Source: Gimesia fumaroli
GTDB lineage: Bacteria; Planctomycetota; Planctomycetia; Planctomycetales; Planctomycetaceae
Assembly (NCBI RefSeq): GCF_007754425.1
Contig: NZ_CP037452.1
Location: 3,323,164-3,387,163 of the forward strand
Direction: 5' to 3'
DNA length: 64,000 bases
Part shown: positions 31,367 to 40,092 of the stretch, piece after piece
How the letters are laid out: every line of letters starts with the position of its first letter
How positions within the stretch are numbered: position 1 is the stretch's first letter
Translations under genes and position numbers: made by a program
Notes under the pieces: generated by a model
Told to the model about the DNA's origin: nothing
Database searches by the model: none
What the model saw: only the letters and a program-made list of their open reading frames with translations

Positions 31367-31831
31367 ATGCGTTTCGATTTCTGTAGGCAGATTATTTCTG
31401 CTGTCGCTATGCTTCTGTGCTACTTCTGTGTGGGGTGTGGCCCTGCAACAGAACCGGGACCTGAATTGACGCTAACGACAGGTACTGTTTTGCTAAACGA
31501 AGAACCATTAGTCAATGCCGATCTCTATTTTGTTCCGTTGGAAGGCACACCAGGTGTGGGCGGTCAAGCGCGAACTAAAGAAGCTGGTGAATTCCAGGTG
31601 ATATATCGTCGTGGTGGTGAAGGACTCCCTGCAGGAACTTACCGGGTTGCCGTCAGCTACCGCTTGATGCCGGATGGTACTCCCGTTCCTGAAGGAGATA
31701 CGACTCCACCGATTGAATCGCCGGCAAGAGAGACATTACCCCGCAAATATGCAGACCCTGATCAGTCTGAATTGAGAGCAACTGTTGCTCCCGGGCAACC
31801 GATTGAGTTGAAGCTCACTACCAAAAAATAA
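31367..31831 (+). CDS. Lipoprotein with carboxypeptidase-regulatory-like (transthyretin-type) fold
   Basis: 154 residues from ATG 31367, which has GTGAGG upstream; an in-frame ATG at 31340 adds nine residues without a clear site. The N terminus is a lipoprotein signal with a Cys-containing end (CYFCVGCGPATEPG). The mature part looks like a beta-sandwich of the carboxypeptidase-regulatory kind: TGTVLLNEEPLVNADLYFVP, KEAGEFQVIY, LPAGTYRVAVSY. Such small proteins commonly follow DUF1559 genes in planctomycetes; the function is unknown. It is probably co-transcribed with the pseudopilin gene just upstream. Confidence 0.8.
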   Translation: MRFDFCRQIISAVAMLLCYFCVGCGPATEPGPELTLTTGTVLLNEEPLVNADLYFVPLEGTPGVGGQARTKEAGEFQVIYRRGGEGLPAGTYRVAVSYRLMPDGTPVPEGDTTPPIESPARETLPRKYADPDQSELRATVAPGQPIELKLTTKK

Positions 31832-32232
31832 CAGCCGGCGGTCAGCATCGACCAGGTAGCTTAAGAATGAGTTTCGTTCGCAGAATCAAATCCGGGGTAT
31901 GTCATTTTTCATATCCCGGATTTGAAGTGAAATTCCAGTTGTGTTTCTAATGCGATCTGGATATTGGCTATTTCTGTGCCCCCCCCCTTTAATACTGTAA
32001 ATGCGGTATACAGGCTCAGCCGGTTTGTTTCATTTTACCTGTCTGTTTTGCAGTCATTGCAGATCCAATAAAACTTTCCTATTGAAATCATCTTTTCTTC
32101 ACAATTACCAAACAATTTGTCATCATAGTATGTTGTTGATTCGATTCACGGGATTTGCAGGATTGCAGCTCTTGTCTTATCGCATTGAAACATCTACCCG
32201 CCCGAAAGCTACCCTCCTCGAAAGGTGAATTC
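31832..32232. other. Intergenic region with a long stem-loop
   Basis: No gene is supported. At 31886-31925 there is a 16-base stem, with TCAAATCCGGGGTATG facing CATATCCCGGATTTGA (one G-T pair) and an eight-base T-rich loop. It has no T tract after the stem in the plus direction, so it is not a standard intrinsic terminator, but it lies where the DUF1559/lipoprotein transcript would end. The right end probably contains the promoter of the long cluster that starts at 32233. Confidence 0.5.
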
Positions 32233-33498
32233 ATGAGACGGTTTCTCACTTCTCTGGCAGTCCTTGGTGCCCTGTTGACATCAACGGTGATCTGGGCGTG
32301 TTCTGTTCCCGTCTTCCGTTATGCATTGGAGCGGTGGCCTGCTGACAAATATAACGCTGTTGTATTTTACCGGGGAGCACTCAATGCAGATCAGAAAAAG
32401 CTGGTAACGCAATTCGACAAAGAAGGCGCGATAGGGCAGAAATCGGCGAATGTGGAATTGCGTCTGGTCAATCTTGAAGAAAAAACAGCTCCAGAAGATC
32501 TCGAGCTCTGGAAAAAACAAAAGTCAGAAACACTACCTTTACTGGTTGTGCGAACTCCCCTGCCTGCTCCCGTTCCCAATGGTTTCTGGTCGGGGGAATT
32601 GAGTGAAGAGAATCTGGTACGCTTGATTGATTCTCCTTTGCGTCAGAATATTGCCCGGCAGTTGATTAAGGGACAAACTGCAGTCTGGGTTTTCCTGGAA
32701 AGTGGCAATCCTGAAAAAGATAAAGCAGCATATGAGCTTTTGGCCAAAGAGCTCAAACGTATGGAAAAAACGCTGAAGCTGCCTGAAATCGAGCAGGCAG
32801 ATATAGAACAGGGGCTGGTCAGTGTTTCTCCAGATAGTTTAAAGTTGCAGTTCAGCGTCGAAAAATGTTCGCGCGACGATTCTGTTGAGAAGTACTTCAC
32901 ACAGATGCTCCTGGCGACAGAGAACGATCTGAAAGATTTCGGCGACGAACCGATGGCACTCCCTGTATTTGGGCGGGGACGGGTTTTGTATGCTTTAATT
33001 GGGAAAGGGATTAATCCCGGGACAATCGAGCAGGCGTGCCGAGATCTGACTGGCCCTTGTACCTGTCAGGTGAAAGATCAGAATCCGGGGACCGATTTAT
33101 TGATGGCAGTGAACTGGGAAAATCTGGTAACACCAGCCACGCAGGACGAAAAAGAATTACCCCCTTTGACCGGGTTGATTGGTTTTTCCAAAGAGACTAA
33201 CGAAACGTCAGAAGCGATCAAGATGCCTGCAGCTCTGAAAAATGGTCAGGCGGAGAATAAAACAGATTCAAAACAGACTGAACCAACCGATGGCGCAAAC
33301 AAGTCGACTCCGACTCAGGAAGTGACCGCAGCCAGTGGTGCAGCCGCGTCGTCGTCGGCGGAGCAACCGAGTGCCAATGCGACAGAGACTTTGGAGAGTA
33401 GTCAGGGCAGCACACTGTTTCGAAATTTGATCATAATGGCATCATTAGTGATTGTTCTGATTCTGGGGGCCAGCTACATGCTAATGGTTCGCAAGTAA
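32233..33498 (+). CDS. Exported, membrane-anchored protein of unknown function (first gene of transport cluster)
   Basis: 421 residues from ATG 32233 (AAAGGTG upstream; the longer in-frame start at 32155 adds residues before an obvious signal peptide). It has an N-terminal signal sequence ending near WACSVP, a long extracytoplasmic part and one C-terminal membrane helix (about 397-416) with a short basic tail. Between them is a Ser/Thr/Ala-rich stalk (about 335-395). The start of the mature region, WACSVPVFRYALERWPADKY, carries a Cys, and a CTC pair occurs near residue 275. Segments such as AVVFYRG and AVWVFLESGN have a thioredoxin-fold feel but no CxxC active site. It is not recognised. Location in front of two ABC modules suggests it assists substrate delivery or membrane assembly. 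Confidence 0.85.
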   Translation: MRRFLTSLAVLGALLTSTVIWACSVPVFRYALERWPADKYNAVVFYRGALNADQKKLVTQFDKEGAIGQKSANVELRLVNLEEKTAPEDLELWKKQKSETLPLLVVRTPLPAPVPNGFWSGELSEENLVRLIDSPLRQNIARQLIKGQTAVWVFLESGNPEKDKAAYELLAKELKRMEKTLKLPEIEQADIEQGLVSVSPDSLKLQFSVEKCSRDDSVEKYFTQMLLATENDLKDFGDEPMALPVFGRGRVLYALIGKGINPGTIEQACRDLTGPCTCQVKDQNPGTDLLMAVNWENLVTPATQDEKELPPLTGLIGFSKETNETSEAIKMPAALKNGQAENKTDSKQTEPTDGANKSTPTQEVTAASGAAASSSAEQPSANATETLESSQGSTLFRNLIIMASLVIVLILGASYMLMVRK

Positions 33499-33559
33499 AA
33501 CGGGACGGTGGATAGCGTCGGAGTTGAATCCCAATTTTGATTTTAGAAGAGTATGGGCC

Positions 33560-34840
33560 ATGTCATTATTTCGGTTAATTATTCAGGAAATACAGCATCG
33601 TAAGATGAATTTTCTGCTGGGGCTGTCCTCAGTTGTAGTTGCAGTTGCTTGCTTGATTGCTGCGTTAACTCTGTTGCAGGCGGATGAAATTCAGACGACT
33701 TTTATCCTGGAGCAGAAAGAGAAGGAAGTCACACAGGCAGGCACTGAACTGAAAGACTCCATGCGAAAAATTATGAAAGGTCTTGGGTTTAATATCCTGG
33801 TCCTCCCGGCAAATCAGGATTTGAGTGAATTCCATTTAACTGGGGTAGTTTCCGAAACGATGCCGGAAGCATACGTCAAAGAACTGGCAGAGTCGAAGAT
33901 TGTTACGGTCAATCATCTACTGCCGATGGTCGCCAAAAAGATTACCTGGCCGGAACAAAAATGTGATGTGATTTTAACGGGTACACGTGGTGAAGTTCCC
34001 ATTTTACATCGCGCTCTCAAGAAGCCGCTCCAGCAGCAGGTCCCCAAAGGCAGCATGGTGCTGGGTTTTCAGATCCAGAAAAAACTCGGATTAAGTAAGG
34101 GGGACGAAGTTCAACTGATGGGGAAAAACTTCAAGGTGACTCAAACTTATCCAGAACGGGGAACCGCTGATGACAGTACGGTTTGGATCAACTTGGAAGA
34201 AGCACAGGAATTGCTGGGAATGCAAAACCTGGTGAATGCGATTCTGGCTCTGGAGTGTAATTGTGCAGCCGAAGACCGTGTGGCTCAGATTCGCGATGAA
34301 ATTGGCAAAATCCTGCCCGGAACTCAGATTATCGAACGCGGCCCCCCTGCTCTGGCCCGCGCAGAGGCGCGTAACAAGGCACATGAAACGGCCGTTGCTT
34401 CACTTGAGCAGGAGAAGGCCAGTCGAATTCAAATGATTGAACGTCGTGCTGATTTTGCGGCAGTGCTGGTTCCGCTGGTAGTGCTTGGCTGTGGTGCCTG
34501 GATCGGCTTTCTGTCATTGGAGAACGTCCGGCGTCGCGCGACGGAAATTGGGATTTTGCGGGCGATTGGCTTACGGTCTTCACAGGTCTTTGGGATCTTT
34601 ATCATCAAGGCGCTTGTGATTGGCGTGATTGGTGCCTTGATCGGATATTTTCTGGGCTACGGAATTGGAATCATCTGGGGGAACCTGCCGGCCTCTGTTA
34701 ATCCTGAAGCAGCTTTATTTTCAGGTCGATGGTTACTGTTAAGTCTGGTATTTGCACCAGTGCTGGCCGGCTTATCCAGCTGGATCCCGGCGTTGTTGGC
34801 GGCAAGACAGGATCCTGCCACGATTCTGCAGGAAGGATAA
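33560..34840 (+). CDS. ABC transporter permease, FtsX/MacB type
   Basis: 426 residues with the FtsX-like arrangement: one N-terminal membrane helix (about 20-42), a large periplasmic domain (about 45-300) and three C-terminal helices. The FtsX core motif appears as TEIGILRAIGLRSSQVFGIF. I chose ATG 33560, where the protein begins SLFRLIIQEIQHRKMNF, a typical cytoplasmic lead. It pairs with the ATPase at 34852, only 11 bases downstream. Members of this family (MacB, LolCE-type) do mechanical work on the periplasmic side or extract lipoproteins rather than import solutes. The periplasmic domain has a CxC (ECNCAAE). The substrate is unknown. Confidence 0.9.
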   Translation: MSLFRLIIQEIQHRKMNFLLGLSSVVVAVACLIAALTLLQADEIQTTFILEQKEKEVTQAGTELKDSMRKIMKGLGFNILVLPANQDLSEFHLTGVVSETMPEAYVKELAESKIVTVNHLLPMVAKKITWPEQKCDVILTGTRGEVPILHRALKKPLQQQVPKGSMVLGFQIQKKLGLSKGDEVQLMGKNFKVTQTYPERGTADDSTVWINLEEAQELLGMQNLVNAILALECNCAAEDRVAQIRDEIGKILPGTQIIERGPPALARAEARNKAHETAVASLEQEKASRIQMIERRADFAAVLVPLVVLGCGAWIGFLSLENVRRRATEIGILRAIGLRSSQVFGIFIIKALVIGVIGALIGYFLGYGIGIIWGNLPASVNPEAALFSGRWLLLSLVFAPVLAGLSSWIPALLAARQDPATILQEG

Positions 34841-34851
34841 TCAGAACAAAT

Positions 34852-35541
34852 ATGTTATTGGAATTAGTTGAGTTATCGAAGTCGTTCAAGTCTGGCTCCC
34901 AACGGGTTCAGGCCGTGGATGGAATCAGTCTGACTGTGGACGCAGGGGAATTTCTGGCAATTAAGGGCCCAAGTGGCTGTGGGAAGTCTACCTTGTTGTT
35001 AATGGTCGGGGGATTGTTGAGCCCTGATACGGGAAAGGTTCTGATTGAGGGGACCGATCCTTATGCACTTTCGAATGATCAGAGAGCCCGGTTCCGGTCG
35101 ACTCATCTGGGGTTTGTGTTTCAGCAGTTTCATCTCGTGCCTTATTTAAGCGTGTTGGATAACGTGTTGACACCCGCGCTGGCAACCAATTTGGCAGAGG
35201 CGAAAGAACGGGCGAATGCATTGATTTCACAGTTTGGCTTAGAGCATCGTTTGCACCATACGCCCGTGGAATTGAGTACAGGAGAAAAACAGCGGGTGGC
35301 TTTAGCGCGAGCACTGTTTCATCAACCCAAAGTACTGTTGGCAGATGAGCCCACTGGGAATCTGGATGCTGAAAATTCTGAGATCGTGTTGAACACCCTC
35401 AAGCAATTTACCCAGAATGGGGGCTGTGTGCTGATGGTCTCTCACGATGATCAAGCTGTTCAGTCGGCACAGAAAGTGTTGGGCATCAAGGATGGTCGTT
35501 TACAACCGCATAGCGAAACTGAAACGTTAATTAATTCTTAA
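34852..35541 (+). CDS. ABC transporter ATPase, MacB/LolD type
   Basis: 229 residues, ATPase partner of the FtsX-type permease. Complete motifs: Walker A GPSGCGKST, Q-loop FVFQQFH, signature LSTGEKQRVALARAL (variant of LSGGQ), Walker B LLADEPTGNLD, and the switch His in MVSHDDQ. The GNLD ending of the Walker B loop is the usual form in LolD/MacB ATPases. ATG 34852 is placed where the domain begins (LLELVELSKSFKSG). It overlaps no gene but follows the permease closely and lies 29 bases before the binding-protein gene. Confidence 0.94.
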   Translation: MLLELVELSKSFKSGSQRVQAVDGISLTVDAGEFLAIKGPSGCGKSTLLLMVGGLLSPDTGKVLIEGTDPYALSNDQRARFRSTHLGFVFQQFHLVPYLSVLDNVLTPALATNLAEAKERANALISQFGLEHRLHHTPVELSTGEKQRVALARALFHQPKVLLADEPTGNLDAENSEIVLNTLKQFTQNGGCVLMVSHDDQAVQSAQKVLGIKDGRLQPHSETETLINS

Positions 35542-35570
35542 GCATAAACTAACCAAACCAATTGGATGGA

Positions 35571-37238
35571 ATGATGAGATACCCCCGCAGAGGTCACTGG
35601 AAACAGGTAGTTCAGTTCAAGTCCCGAAGAGGAAAAATCAGTACTGGAATCGCTTTTGTCGGAGGCTCTCTGGCTTTCCTGGTCATTATGTTGGGGGTCT
35701 TGATTTATGCTCCCCCAAAAGAGAACCCAGAGACGTCGGTAAATACGGCTCAGAATTCTGGTGACCAATCGAGTGCGAAGAGTGAAGCGGGGGAAACTGA
35801 TTCCGGTTCAGCGAACCAAGAGAGCGAATCCCTGGTAATGTACTGTGCTGCCGGGATCAAACCACCGGTCGCTGAAGCGGCTGCTCAGTTTGCAGCAGAA
35901 GAATTCGGCGTGCCGATTCAATTGCAGTATGGCGGATCCGGGACACTGCTTAGCAATTTACAAGTCGCGAAAAAAGGAGATTTGTATCTGGCAGCAGATA
36001 CCAGCTATATCGAAATTGCCCGAAAGAAGAACCTGCTTAAAGAAGCGGTTCCCGTGGCGCAAATGCATCCTGTGATCATGGTCAAAAAAGGGAATCCGAA
36101 ACAGATACAATCGATTGATGACCTGATCAAAGAGGGAGTGACCGTTTCCCTGGCGAATCCTGATGCCGCCTCCATTGGAAAACTGACAAAAAAAGAACTG
36201 GAAAAAGCCGGGAAATGGGACGCTCTGTCAAAGTCAGCACGCGTCTTCAAGCCCACCGTTTCGGAAGTGGCCAATGATGTTCTGCTGGGGGCAGTCGACG
36301 CAGGCATTGTCTGGGATGCGACGGTCAATCAGCATGCAGACAAAGTAGAGATGATTGAGGTCCCCGAATTCTCACAGGCGATTAAAAATGTGACAGTGGG
36401 AGTTTTGAATTCTTCCGCACATCCTCAGGAAGCGTTAATGTTTGCCCGTTACCTGCAGGCTCCTGAGAAAGGTCAGGAATTGTTTGCAAAACAGGGATAC
36501 CAGACGGTCAAAGGCGATACCTGGGAGCCACATCCGCAAATTCTGCTTTTCAGTGGTGGCGTGAACCGGCTGGCAATTCAAGATACTTTAAAAGAGTTTG
36601 AGAAGCGTGAAGGCGTTTCAATTAATGTGGTGTATAATGGCTGTGGCATACTGGTGGGGCAAATTAACAGCGGGCAAAAGCCAGACGCTTATTTTGCCTG
36701 TGATACATCCTATATGGTGCAGGTACAACCCAAGTTCACCCTGCCTTTAACCGTTGCTGAAACAGACATGATTATCATCGTCGAGAAAGGCAATCCCAAG
36801 AAGATTAAATCCGTTTATGATCTGGCAGGCGATGATATCAAGGTGGGGATCGCGCACCATGAGCAAAGTGCATTGGGGGCGCTGACCAAAAAATTACTGG
36901 GTCCCCTGGTACAGAATGATAAAAGTCTGTACGACGCCATTCAACCAAACGTGAAAACCAATACACCAACGGCCGATCTTCTGGTGAATCAATTGCGAAC
37001 CGGTTCTCTGGATGCAGCAATTGTTTATCGGGCAAATATTGCAAAGGTCGCAGATAAACTGGATGTCGTGGAAATCAAAGAGGGGCGTCCTCTGGCAGAG
37101 CAGCCGATTGCGATCTTGAAGTCAACAAAATATCCCAACTTGATGCAGCGTCTGGTTGATCAGCTAACATCTGACTCGTCTCGAGTGATTTTTGAATCGC
37201 GAGGATTTCGCTGGCGTATCACTCCGGAGTCAATATGA
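35571..37238 (+). CDS. Membrane-anchored tandem ModA-like substrate-binding protein
   Basis: 555 residues with one N-terminal membrane helix (about 28-46), an acidic Ser/Gly-rich linker and then two solute-binding domains in one chain. The first (about 88-315) has QYGGSGTLLSNLQVAKKGDLYLAADTSY in pieces matching ModA (GSG oxyanion loop, then the ADxFxxAD-like strand). The second (about 328-555) repeats the plan with YNGCGILVGQINSGQKPDAY and ends DTSYM. Both keep the DTSY word, so the tandem comes from internal duplication. In the second copy the Ser of GSG is replaced by Cys. ModA, WtpA and sulfate-type binding proteins are the nearest relations. A tungstate/molybdate or similar oxyanion is expected, unproven. 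The stop overlaps the next gene (ATGA). Confidence 0.88.
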   Translation: MMRYPRRGHWKQVVQFKSRRGKISTGIAFVGGSLAFLVIMLGVLIYAPPKENPETSVNTAQNSGDQSSAKSEAGETDSGSANQESESLVMYCAAGIKPPVAEAAAQFAAEEFGVPIQLQYGGSGTLLSNLQVAKKGDLYLAADTSYIEIARKKNLLKEAVPVAQMHPVIMVKKGNPKQIQSIDDLIKEGVTVSLANPDAASIGKLTKKELEKAGKWDALSKSARVFKPTVSEVANDVLLGAVDAGIVWDATVNQHADKVEMIEVPEFSQAIKNVTVGVLNSSAHPQEALMFARYLQAPEKGQELFAKQGYQTVKGDTWEPHPQILLFSGGVNRLAIQDTLKEFEKREGVSINVVYNGCGILVGQINSGQKPDAYFACDTSYMVQVQPKFTLPLTVAETDMIIIVEKGNPKKIKSVYDLAGDDIKVGIAHHEQSALGALTKKLLGPLVQNDKSLYDAIQPNVKTNTPTADLLVNQLRTGSLDAAIVYRANIAKVADKLDVVEIKEGRPLAEQPIAILKSTKYPNLMQRLVDQLTSDSSRVIFESRGFRWRITPESI

Positions 37239-38179
37239 CTGAGAAGAAAACTGACGAACATTCCAGCGCAATAAAATCTCGCTCAGATCTCCCTTTTTAT
37301 ACGATCTTCATTGCCATCAGCGCCGTTTATGTGCTGTTGATTGTGGCGATGTTGTCGGCGGAGACGACTTACACCACTCCCGATCATATCTGGGGCGCTT
37401 TTGCTAAGCCGGAAATTCGCTATGCGATCTGGTTGAGCCTTGTTTCCTGCGCAATTACGACGGTGTTGTCGTTGTGGGTCTCGGTGCCGATTGGATATTT
37501 AATGTCCCGTCACAATTTCTGGGGCAAAACACTGGTGGATGCGATTCTGGATATACCCATTGTGTTACCACCTCTGGTGATTGGTTTATGCCTGTTGATT
37601 TTGTTTCAGGTGGAAATGCCACAGATTGAATGGGTGAATAATATTCTGAAGTCGGTTTCAGGAGCTTTGTTTGGTAAGGAAATTTATGTTGCCCAGGGAG
37701 ACTCGCTGGATGACATGATTCGTAAAATGACGGGCCTGATTTTCAGTAGACCAATCGGTGTGACTTATGAAATTCCGAGTGTCATCCTGGCGCAATTTAT
37801 GGTGGCGTGTGCGTTTGCAGTTCGGACGATGCGGGTGACTTTCGATCAGATCGGACCTCGCTACGAGCAAGTCGCTTTAACACTGGGTTGTAATCGCGGG
37901 CAGGCTTTCTGGCGTGTGGTATTTCCCCAGGCTTATCGTGGATTATTAGCGGCGGGCACACTGGCCTGGGCACGTTCGCTGGGGGAGTTTGGGCCGATTC
38001 TGGTGTTTTCGGGGGCCACACGCATGAAAACAGAGGTTCTGCCAACAACCGTGTTTTTAGAGCTGACTGTTGGTAACATAGAAGGTGCAGTTGCGGCTTC
38101 CTTGATTATGGTCGTGTCTGCATTAATTGTTTTAGTCATCGCCCGGATGTTCGGGCTGACACGTGGCGCGGCAATTTAA
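37235..38179 (+). CDS. ModB-like ABC transporter permease
   Basis: 314 residues. Membrane subunit of an oxyanion importer, with about six helices. The inner-membrane EAA loop appears as EQVALTLGCNRGQAFWRVVF, and the adjoining LGEFGPILVFSGATRMKTE is typical of molybdate and sulfate permeases (ModB, CysT). Compared with ModB (about 225 aa) it is long. It has an N-terminal extension (about 20 aa) and a hydrophilic insertion of about 55 residues after the second helix pair (around EMPQIEWVNNILK to RPIGVTYE). The ATG lies within the stop of the binding-protein gene, so the two are translationally coupled. The ATPase follows 60 bases on. Confidence 0.92.
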   Translation: MTEKKTDEHSSAIKSRSDLPFYTIFIAISAVYVLLIVAMLSAETTYTTPDHIWGAFAKPEIRYAIWLSLVSCAITTVLSLWVSVPIGYLMSRHNFWGKTLVDAILDIPIVLPPLVIGLCLLILFQVEMPQIEWVNNILKSVSGALFGKEIYVAQGDSLDDMIRKMTGLIFSRPIGVTYEIPSVILAQFMVACAFAVRTMRVTFDQIGPRYEQVALTLGCNRGQAFWRVVFPQAYRGLLAAGTLAWARSLGEFGPILVFSGATRMKTEVLPTTVFLELTVGNIEGAVAASLIMVVSALIVLVIARMFGLTRGAAI

Positions 38180-38239
38180 ATGGTTGTTCCCCTAGTGCCT
38201 CTGCGTGACAGAGAAATCTGCGAGCTGATTTGATAAGAA

Positions 38240-38947
38240 ATGATTTCAGTAAATAATCTTTGTGTACAAGTTGGTGAGTTCAGCTTGAAGGATATCAGCT
38301 TCGAAGTGCCTCAGGGGCACTACGCGGTATTAATGGGCAAGACGGGGAGCGGGAAGACGACGATCCTGGAAACCATTTGTGGTTTGAAGAAGGTCCTCTC
38401 CGGAACCATTCATCTGAATGGAAAGCTGATGACGTATGCCAAGCCCTCTGAGCGTGAAATCGGTTATGTCCCCCAGGATGGGGTGCTGTTTCATACAATG
38501 ACGGTCCGGGACAATCTTTCGTTTGCTTTAGAATTACGAAAATGGAGCAAACAGAAAATTAAAGATCGTGTGGAAGAACTGGCCGACCTGCTGGGGATCA
38601 CGGAGTTACTCAATCGGACTCCGCATGGATTAAGTGGTGGAGAAACGCAACGCGTTGCGCTGGGGCGGGCGCTGGCTGCGAAGCCTGCTTTTTTATGTCT
38701 GGATGAGCCCTTAAGCGCATTGGATGAAGTCACACGCGAGGAAATGTGTGTATTGCTGAGCAATGTCCAGCGTTTGACCCGCGTTACGACATTACATATC
38801 ACGCATAATCTTTCGGAGTCTGATCGACTGGGAGATATCAAGTTGCGTATTGAAGGGGGCGCGGTTCACCAGATCGGAGCAGCCAGTACGGAGAAATTAG
38901 CGGGACAGCCGAATCAAGTCATTCAGAAAACGAAATCAACCCCGTAA
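38240..38947 (+). CDS. ModC-like ABC transporter ATPase
   Basis: 235 residues. Motifs: Walker A GKTGSGKTT, Q-loop YVPQDGVLF, signature LSGGETQRVALGRAL, Walker B FLCLDEPLSALD, and switch His in THNLSESDR. The LDEPLSALD form belongs to ModC/CysA/PotA-like importers, unlike the GNLD ATPase of the neighbouring FtsX module. It lacks the C-terminal TOBE (molybdate-binding) domain of classical ModC, and the protein ends soon after the ATPase fold. Together with the permease and binding protein it completes an importer. MoaD- and E1-like genes follow. Confidence 0.93.
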   Translation: MISVNNLCVQVGEFSLKDISFEVPQGHYAVLMGKTGSGKTTILETICGLKKVLSGTIHLNGKLMTYAKPSEREIGYVPQDGVLFHTMTVRDNLSFALELRKWSKQKIKDRVEELADLLGITELLNRTPHGLSGGETQRVALGRALAAKPAFLCLDEPLSALDEVTREEMCVLLSNVQRLTRVTTLHITHNLSESDRLGDIKLRIEGGAVHQIGAASTEKLAGQPNQVIQKTKSTP

Positions 38948-38974
38948 AATCTGCGAAAATGAAAGCGGAATCCA

Positions 38975-39253
38975 ATGAAGATTGTAGTGGAGTATACGGC
39001 ACAGGTTAAAAAAGCCGCTGGTGTCGGCAAAGAAGAATTTGAAGTCAACGAGGGGAGCACTTTGCAGGATCTCGTCAAGCAGGTGGCTGAGCAGCATGCG
39101 GCATCTCTGAAATCCATTCTATTCCCGAATTCGGAAGAGTTACATCCTTCGATTTTGTTGTTTGTTTCCAATCAGCAGGTATTGTGGGGGGAACCTTTTA
39201 CTTTAGAACCGCATCATGTCGTGACGATTCTCTCGCCGATTTCCGGGGGATAA
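38975..39253 (+). CDS. MoaD/ThiS family sulfur carrier protein
   Basis: 92-residue ubiquitin-like protein. It ends in SPISGG, the diglycine C terminus that is adenylated and thiocarboxylated in MoaD and ThiS. The body is a beta-grasp: KIVVEYTAQVKKAAGVG, FEVNEGSTLQDLVKQVAEQ, PFTLEPHHVVTILSPISGG. ATG 38975 has GCGGAA nearby. MoaD supplies sulfur for molybdopterin; in this cluster it sits after a ModABC-like importer and before an E1-like protein, consistent with cofactor synthesis or another sulfur-transfer pathway (ThiS and others cannot be excluded). The moaE gene is not in the window. Confidence 0.9.
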   Translation: MKIVVEYTAQVKKAAGVGKEEFEVNEGSTLQDLVKQVAEQHAASLKSILFPNSEELHPSILLFVSNQQVLWGEPFTLEPHHVVTILSPISGG

Positions 39254-39301
39254 TTTACATTTTTATACAACGGTAATCAATTTTAGTAAGAGACAGGAGT
39301 C

Positions 39302-40054
39302 ATGATGTCTGGTTTCGCTCCCCTGACTGATGAAGAACGGGCAGTTTATGAATGGCAGATCTGGGTACCGGAGTTTGGTGAGGCCGGCCAGGAAAAATTA
39401 AAAAATGCGTCGGTGCTGGTCTCGCGTTGCGGGGGGCTGGGCAGCGTGGTGGCATATGAACTGGCAGCGGCCGGCATTGGCAAACTGGTGATTGCCCATG
39501 CAGGAAATGTCAAGCCGAGTGATCTCAATCGCCAGTTACTGATGACGCATGACTGGTTGGGAAAACCGCGTGTGGAGTCGGCCGAACGTCGTCTGAAAGA
39601 GCTTAATCCCCGGTTGGAAATCGTCGCCATTCCAGAAAATCTGAATGAAGAAAATGCGGAACAGATTGTGAATCAGGTTGATCTAATCGTCGATTGTGCC
39701 CCGCTCTTCCCTGAACGTTATGCGATGAACCGTCAATCGGTTTTACAGAAGAAACCGCTTGTTGAATGCGCCATGTATGATCTGGAAGCACAGATTACCA
39801 CTTTTATTCCTGGCCAAACGGGCTGTCTGTCTTGTTTATTCCCCGATGATCCGCCGGCCTGGAAGAGGGAGTTCCCTGTGTTTGGCGCGGTTTCAGGAAC
39901 CGTCGGCTGTATGGCGGCAATGGAAGCGATTAAGGTTCTTTCTGGATTAGGAGAGCCATTGATCGATCAGTTGATGATGTTTGATTTGCGTGATATGACG
40001 TTTCACCGAAATACGATTCAACGCCGGACAGATTGCCTCGTCTGTGGAAAATAG
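39302..40054 (+). CDS. MoeB/ThiF/HesA family E1-like protein, divergent adenylation site
   Basis: 250 residues, homologous along its length to MoeB: LNRQLL with the Arg finger, GKPRVES with the conserved Lys, two Cys pairs for zinc (CLSC and CLVC near the C terminus), and GTVGCMAAMEAIKVLSG. Two conserved acidic positions are different. Where MoeB has LLDFDTV the sequence is VIAHAGNV, and DCTDN is DCAPL, so the Asp residues for ATP ribose and magnesium are lost. The glycine loop is RCGGLG rather than GLGGLG. The protein may therefore be a non-adenylating or altered partner of the MoaD-like protein. ATG 39302 or 39305 follows AGGAG. Confidence 0.85.
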   Translation: MMSGFAPLTDEERAVYEWQIWVPEFGEAGQEKLKNASVLVSRCGGLGSVVAYELAAAGIGKLVIAHAGNVKPSDLNRQLLMTHDWLGKPRVESAERRLKELNPRLEIVAIPENLNEENAEQIVNQVDLIVDCAPLFPERYAMNRQSVLQKKPLVECAMYDLEAQITTFIPGQTGCLSCLFPDDPPAWKREFPVFGAVSGTVGCMAAMEAIKVLSGLGEPLIDQLMMFDLRDMTFHRNTIQRRTDCLVCGK

Positions 40055-40092
40055 AAGATACTGCATTTGAGTTAGTCGAAAAGGAATATCTT

